Origin: Heterobasidion occidentale | Taxonomy: Eukaryota; Basidiomycota; Agaricomycetes; Russulales; Bondarzewiaceae | Length of the DNA stretch: 64,000 nucleotides | Reading direction: 5' to 3' | Assembly: GCA_039111635.1 (NCBI GenBank) | Contig: JBCAQO010000009.1 | Coordinates: forward strand, 1,054,001 to 1,118,000 | In this document: in pieces, positions 60,156-64,000 of the stretch | Layout of the letters: each line of letters starts with the position of its first letter | Position numbering within the stretch: position 1 is the stretch's first letter | Translations under genes and position numbers: made by a program | Notes under the pieces: generated by a model | Told to the model about the DNA's origin: nothing | Seen by the model: the letters and a program-made list of their open reading frames with translations, nothing else | Database searches by the model: none

Positions 60156-61828
60156 CTATACAAGTCTTCGGCGCTTGGCGGGGGCACCAATGGTAGGGGC
60201 GGGTCTCCTCAGATGGACTTCGTCGAAAGTGGGGATGCTCCGAGCGGGGTATCCGGTCCAGTTAGCGGTGTCGATCAAGTGGTCTAACGCCTGCTTGTGG
60301 TACCCGTATTCCTCAGCCGTCCTATCCATCTGTAGACGAAGGCGCCGGGACTGCATGCGATGCCTATCGTAGTCTTGAAGAAAGCTGCGCGCTGTAACGT
60401 CCGTTCTCTGGCGAATGCCCGTGATTGGACATCCCACGACGAGATGGCCGGCGCGTCCGCATTCCCAGCAGGTACGAGTGGAGGGGTCGGTGGGTGGAGA
60501 AGGCGGGAGAGCAGGAGGGGTAGGCCAAACATTTTCTGAGTCCATGGCGTCGGCAGGCCATCCCGCTTCAGTTGCGACAGGAATGTCCGGCGACTGGGGG
60601 GAGGTTTCGTTGACAATGATAGGATGGGTGAGGTCGTCGCCGAGTAAGGGGGGGGATGGGGACACAGCAGGGGGTGATGGGGGTGGTACCGGTAACGGCT
60701 GAAGTACCTGGCGATCCCGGACGACTTGTTCGGGGTCGTAAGGGGGACTGGTGGGCCGCATGGATTCCATGGTTTCTTCGTCGGCGGGTTGAAAGAGTCG
60801 GGCGACCGGGAGGACTGGTTCCGTGATTGCCGGAGGATCGACGATCATGGGTTCTTCGACGTCGACCTGGTGAAAACCTTGTTCTCGTATATCCGGCTTG
60901 GTCATAACCCAGGGCCTGATGTTATCTTCCGGGACACTTCCGCTTGACCAGTAGCTTGCAACGGGGTGAACTCCGCGACTGTTCAGGGGGAAGGAGTGAG
61001 TCGGCAAGAGTCCCTTAGGGACGTACTCCTCTATCTCTAGACGCGCCCCATTAAGTCCTGTAAAATAGAACCAGCGGATTGTGTTCTCCTTGTACCTGAT
61101 CCGAGCCAGAGTTTCGAGCCAAGCCACAATGGTGTGCGTCTGGAGGAGGACGGAACTGCTGCCGAAGATGCCTCCTAGCCGGAAGTTAATCATGTCGTTG
61201 CGGATGGCGGGGAGATTGATCAGCCCCTTCATGCGGTAGGAGGTGACGGTGATGTTGGCGAGGAGGATAGCTTGGGTTTGGTTGAGTGGTCCAGAGAATA
61301 CTTGATAGCATTGGGCCCAAACCGCTTGCTGTAAATAAAAAGGAAGGCACAAGGGTTCTTCAAGCCGGGCTGGTTCAGAATGATGGGGGCCTCGTCCTCA
61401 GCGAGCGTGAGGTGGTAGACGCTGTTATTGGTCTTCAGGTCTTGGTAGAGGCGGAGGTCGTGAAGGGGGTTGGGTAGGGCGCGGATGCGGATACGAGGGT
61501 TTTCGTTGTGCACTGCGAAAGCCAATGATGGGACGACGATGTGGGGGTTCGGCATTTCAGCCGGGAAACGGGGGATGACAAATTTGGTGAGGGGGTCGGC
61601 GACATGGACGCCTTCCGAGGGGATGTAGTCCTCGCTGTTGTAGTCCGAGTCCGTGTCGTCAACGAGCGTGGGGGTGGTAGTAGGAGGGGTGACGGTGCGG
61701 AGGATGAAGGGGTTGGGGGACGGGGTGTTGGAAGCGTGAGGGGAGGTGGTAGCGGAAGTCATTCTGATGTTACTAAGAATATAGCGGGGGGAGTGAGCTA
61801 AGAAGAGGTGTGCAGGGGCAAGTGACAT
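60156..61828 (-). CDS. extra ORF 3' of pol with CCHC zinc knuckle (element 2)
   Basis: Two overlapping minus frames (61828-61229 and 61352-60156) look like one protein of about 550 residues with a one-base frame change or a missed intron near 61340. A TTTATTTACAG acceptor sits there. The first part is Ser/Thr/Pro-rich and acidic (VDDTDSDYNSEDYIP). The middle is globular (WAQCYQVFSGPLNQTQAILL; VAWLETLARIRYKENTIRWF). The C-terminal part is Pro-rich with a CCHC knuckle (CWECGRAGHLVVGC) and a basic ending (PAKRRRLV) resembling a nuclear signal. In this element's orientation it lies after pol and before the 3' LTR, where gag is not expected. It may be a displaced or duplicated gag-like protein, or an accessory ORF. 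I do not recognise the globular part. Confidence 0.6.
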
Positions 61829-62024
61829 TCAATGGTAGCTGGGATGCTGAGGAACGTTTTTTGTCCGATGTAGGGTGTCTTTTATACGACGGAGGAGATG
61901 CCAATGGTGGCAGCGGCGTGAAGGGATCCGAGGACAAGGGCGATAGCGATGGAGACAGCGGTGAGAGCAAGAGTCGCGACGATGGTATAAACGGCTACTG
62001 TGGACAGAGTGGGGTCGAAAGGGG
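61829..62024. other. spacer between pol and the extra ORF of element 2
   Basis: About 200 bp between the pol stop and the likely start of the extra ORF. On the minus strand it contains hydrophobic-coding text in one frame (TVAVYTIVATLALTAVSIAI), part of a short frame that probably has no product. Confidence 0.3.
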
Positions 62025-64000
62025 TCATAGCCGTTTGCCTGGCCATGCCAATCCTCGGTTGGTCTGCTTTTGTAGCTCCTGGTATGCTTGAGTCCGCCAA
62101 TTAGAGCTGTCCGATCGCTTCTGCTGTAGCTTTGATCGAGACGAGTCTATATTGGGCTTCTTTGGCTGCGCTTCTCGATCGTTGATCGGTGGTGGCACTT
62201 TTGATCGAGGAACCAGGGGCGGCCTCTTTAGCTGCGTCATTCGTTTGTTGATCTCTTCCATGATCTGGGGGATGGCTAATCCTGTAGCGAGAAGCTTCTT
62301 TCCGATTGGATGCTTCTCGAGCTTCTTTCTGATTTGATCTTCTTCGGCTACTCTGTTGAGTTCCAATTCGATCACCAGGGCCAGAATGGAAGCTTCCATT
62401 CCTTTGACTGCCCGAGGGTGCCGGTGGTAGAAGTCCTTTATGGCTTCTTGCGCGTTAGTGACGTTTGTCGCGGCTTCCCAAGAGTTGTCCGATTCCGGGT
62501 AGCCCTTCCATTTGATCAGGTACTGCAGGATCTTCCATCGTCCGAAGCGTCTAGCTCCGACAATGGCTTCGACTTCGAATTCTTCTTGCCCTTCGATCAG
62601 GTCCGGAGCCGGTTTAGGGTAGTTCGGACCATAGACCTCGTTTTCCTTGTAGGGCGTGAGTCGACTAGCATGGAAGACGTTATGAATGCGCTTCCAGCTG
62701 TTGGGCAGTTCAACCTGAAGTTGACATTTCCTATGGTGTCAATGATTTCAAATGGCCCAAAGCGTTTGGGTCTCAGTTTCTCTGATGGGTGATCGGTGTG
62801 GATGTTCTTCCCATCAAGCCATACTTGATCTCCTTTCTTGAAAGGCGGCAGGTCCGTTCCAAAACGGTCGTGCTGTATCCTCATGGCTTCGGCTGCAATT
62901 TCGAGGCTGGCTTGTGCTTCCTTCCTAGCACGTTGCAGAGCTTCGAGGCGAGCGTCGGCGGTGGGGACATTTGTTTCCGATGATGGCTGGGTAAGCCCGT
63001 GGTTGATATCCATGGAGAAGTTCAAATGACTTCTGCGTGGCCGAGTGCTGATGGGTATTGTGGGCGTATTCCGCATAGGGGATTAATCCGGCCCAATCGT
63101 CCTGTGAAGAGCTGCAAAATGCTCTTAGGTATTGTTCCAGTTCCTGATTCATTCGTTCAGTAGCACCGTCTGTCTGTGGTGATAGGCTGTGCTTAAAGCG
63201 GATTTGATTCCTAATTCTTTGAGCAGGGCTTGTGCTACTTTTGAAGCGAATTGAGTTCCTCTATCCGATATGATTTTATCTGGCAGTCCATAGCGTCTCC
63301 AGGTGTTTTCTAGCAAGATTTTGGCCGTTCCATCAGAGTCGATGGTTTTCAGGCATGGAGTTATTACTGCAGTTTTGGTGAATCGATCGGTTACTACATG
63401 TAGCGAGTCGTATCCGTTTGATTCTGGTAGATCTGTAATAAAATCCATGGTTATTGTTCCGAAAGGTCGATCTGGGATCTCTGTTGGTTGCAATGGTACC
63501 ATGGTAGGATGTGTGTCGTTCTTGGTGGATTGACAGATGGCGCATCCTTCCACATATTGGTGAACTGTGTTTGATATTCCTGGCCAAGTGAATTCCTGTG
63601 CCGACTAAGGCTAGAGTTCCTCTTTGTCCTGGATGTCCTGCTGCTAGATTGTCATGGTTCAATTTGATGATATCCTGACGAAGTTGTTCGTTCCGAGGAA
63701 CATATATTTTTCCTCGGTGAAGGACCAATCCTTCTTCTTCGTTCCATTCTTGTAAACCTTTCTTCATGTTTCGAGGTCCTAAGGTTTTAATCTTGGCTAG
63801 GGTTTCTAATAGCCATTCGTCTTTCCTGTTTTCTTCAATGATTCGTTTTCGGAGGTCGTCGTCTATTATGGTAACGCCTCCTCGTCCAGTTGCCCTAATG
63901 TGAAGTATTTGATGAGGGTCCCAACTGTTGTCTGTATTGATGGCATTGATTTCTGCGAAAGGTCTTCGGATCTTTTCTGTGTTATTGAAAAGTTTGGGCT
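62025..64000 (-). CDS. pol 3' part of element 2: integrase and chromodomain (partial)
   Basis: Enters from the window edge. Visible: RGKIYVPRNEQLRQDIIKL, then the H2C2 finger (H...GHPG, CAICQ), the integrase core with MDFITDLPES (first Asp), IISDRGTQFAS (second Asp) and ERMNQELEQ (Glu), the C-terminal KKGDQVWLDGKNI, and a chromodomain with FEVEAIVGARR and LIKWKGYPESDNSWE. The tail ends at 62025. The frame changes by one base near 63600, 63160, 62965 and 62705; each is repaired by one added base, so either the copy is mildly decayed or the assembly under-calls bases. Chromodomains of this kind steer integration toward marked heterochromatin in fungal chromoviruses. Confidence 0.85.

Larger units (their letters stand above)
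59321..64000 (-). mobile_element. Ty3/Gypsy chromovirus-type retrotransposon 2, nested in element 1 (partial)
   Basis: Minus-strand element entering from the right edge: integrase, chromodomain, an extra ORF with a CCHC knuckle, a polypurine tract (AGAGAGGGGGTAG on the minus strand, about 60145-60157) and the 3' LTR (60144-59321). It interrupts the RNase H region of element 1; CTGTC at 59316-59320 is the expected 5-bp target duplication. gag, protease and RT must lie beyond 64000. Coding parts show several one-base breaks but no obvious nonsense storm, so it is younger than element 1. Confidence 0.88.

Overview
The window is fungal nuclear DNA, most likely from an agaricomycete basidiomycete (mushroom or polypore lineage). 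Evidence: GC-rich genes broken by many 45-100 bp GT-AG introns, an F-box protein with the N-terminal type expanded in Agaricomycetes, a MYND-finger protein, and Ty3/Gypsy LTR elements with a chromodomain. I see no rRNA, convincing tRNA or CRISPR array. Gene models below are hand-spliced from reading frame and splice signals.

Layout. 0.8-2.1 kb: NmrA-like oxidoreductase (+). 2.2-3.5 kb: F-box protein (-). 5.7-8.2 kb: nine-exon sugar-porter MFS transporter (-). 13.0-13.8 kb: MYND zinc-finger protein (+). 14.8-19.4 kb (-): an unrecognised two-exon gene (P1), then a possible 89-aa five-exon gene, then a tandem array of micro-exon-like modules with hairpins. 21.5-25.2 kb: a 16-exon SEC24-type COPII gene (+) with one frame break. 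25.5-31.7 kb: a NUM1/ApsA-like cortical dynein anchor with a C-terminal PH domain (-). 33.3-35.1 kb: a low-complexity Ser/Pro/His-rich protein (-). 35.1-42.6 kb: a long stretch with no supportable gene. 42.6-44.0 kb: family-16 methyltransferase (-). 45.3-47.9 kb: cAMP phosphodiesterase of PDE2 type (+). 52.7-53.8 kb: P2, a paralogue of P1 (+), whose 3' flank matches the P1 flank until an LTR retrotransposon interrupts it at 55.1 kb. 55.1-59.3 kb: a Ty3/Gypsy element (+) killed by nonsense changes. 59.3 kb to the edge: a second, chromodomain-bearing Ty3/Gypsy element (-) nested in the first.

The most unusual material is the P1/P2 pair. Both genes share a 178-nt first exon, intron phase and a C-terminal domain. 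Their 3' flanks keep a second small reading frame. Behind P1 lies the 3-kb array in which short exon-like blocks, splice-like signals and a CCGGCCGG-centred hairpin recur with alternating spacing of about 300 and 165 bp.

Several otherwise good genes (F-box, SEC24, the 34-kb gene, PDE, perhaps NUM1) and the second retroelement change frame by one base, often at G/C runs. This looks more like systematic base under-calling in the assembly than like decay, and every frameshift here should be read with that in mind.
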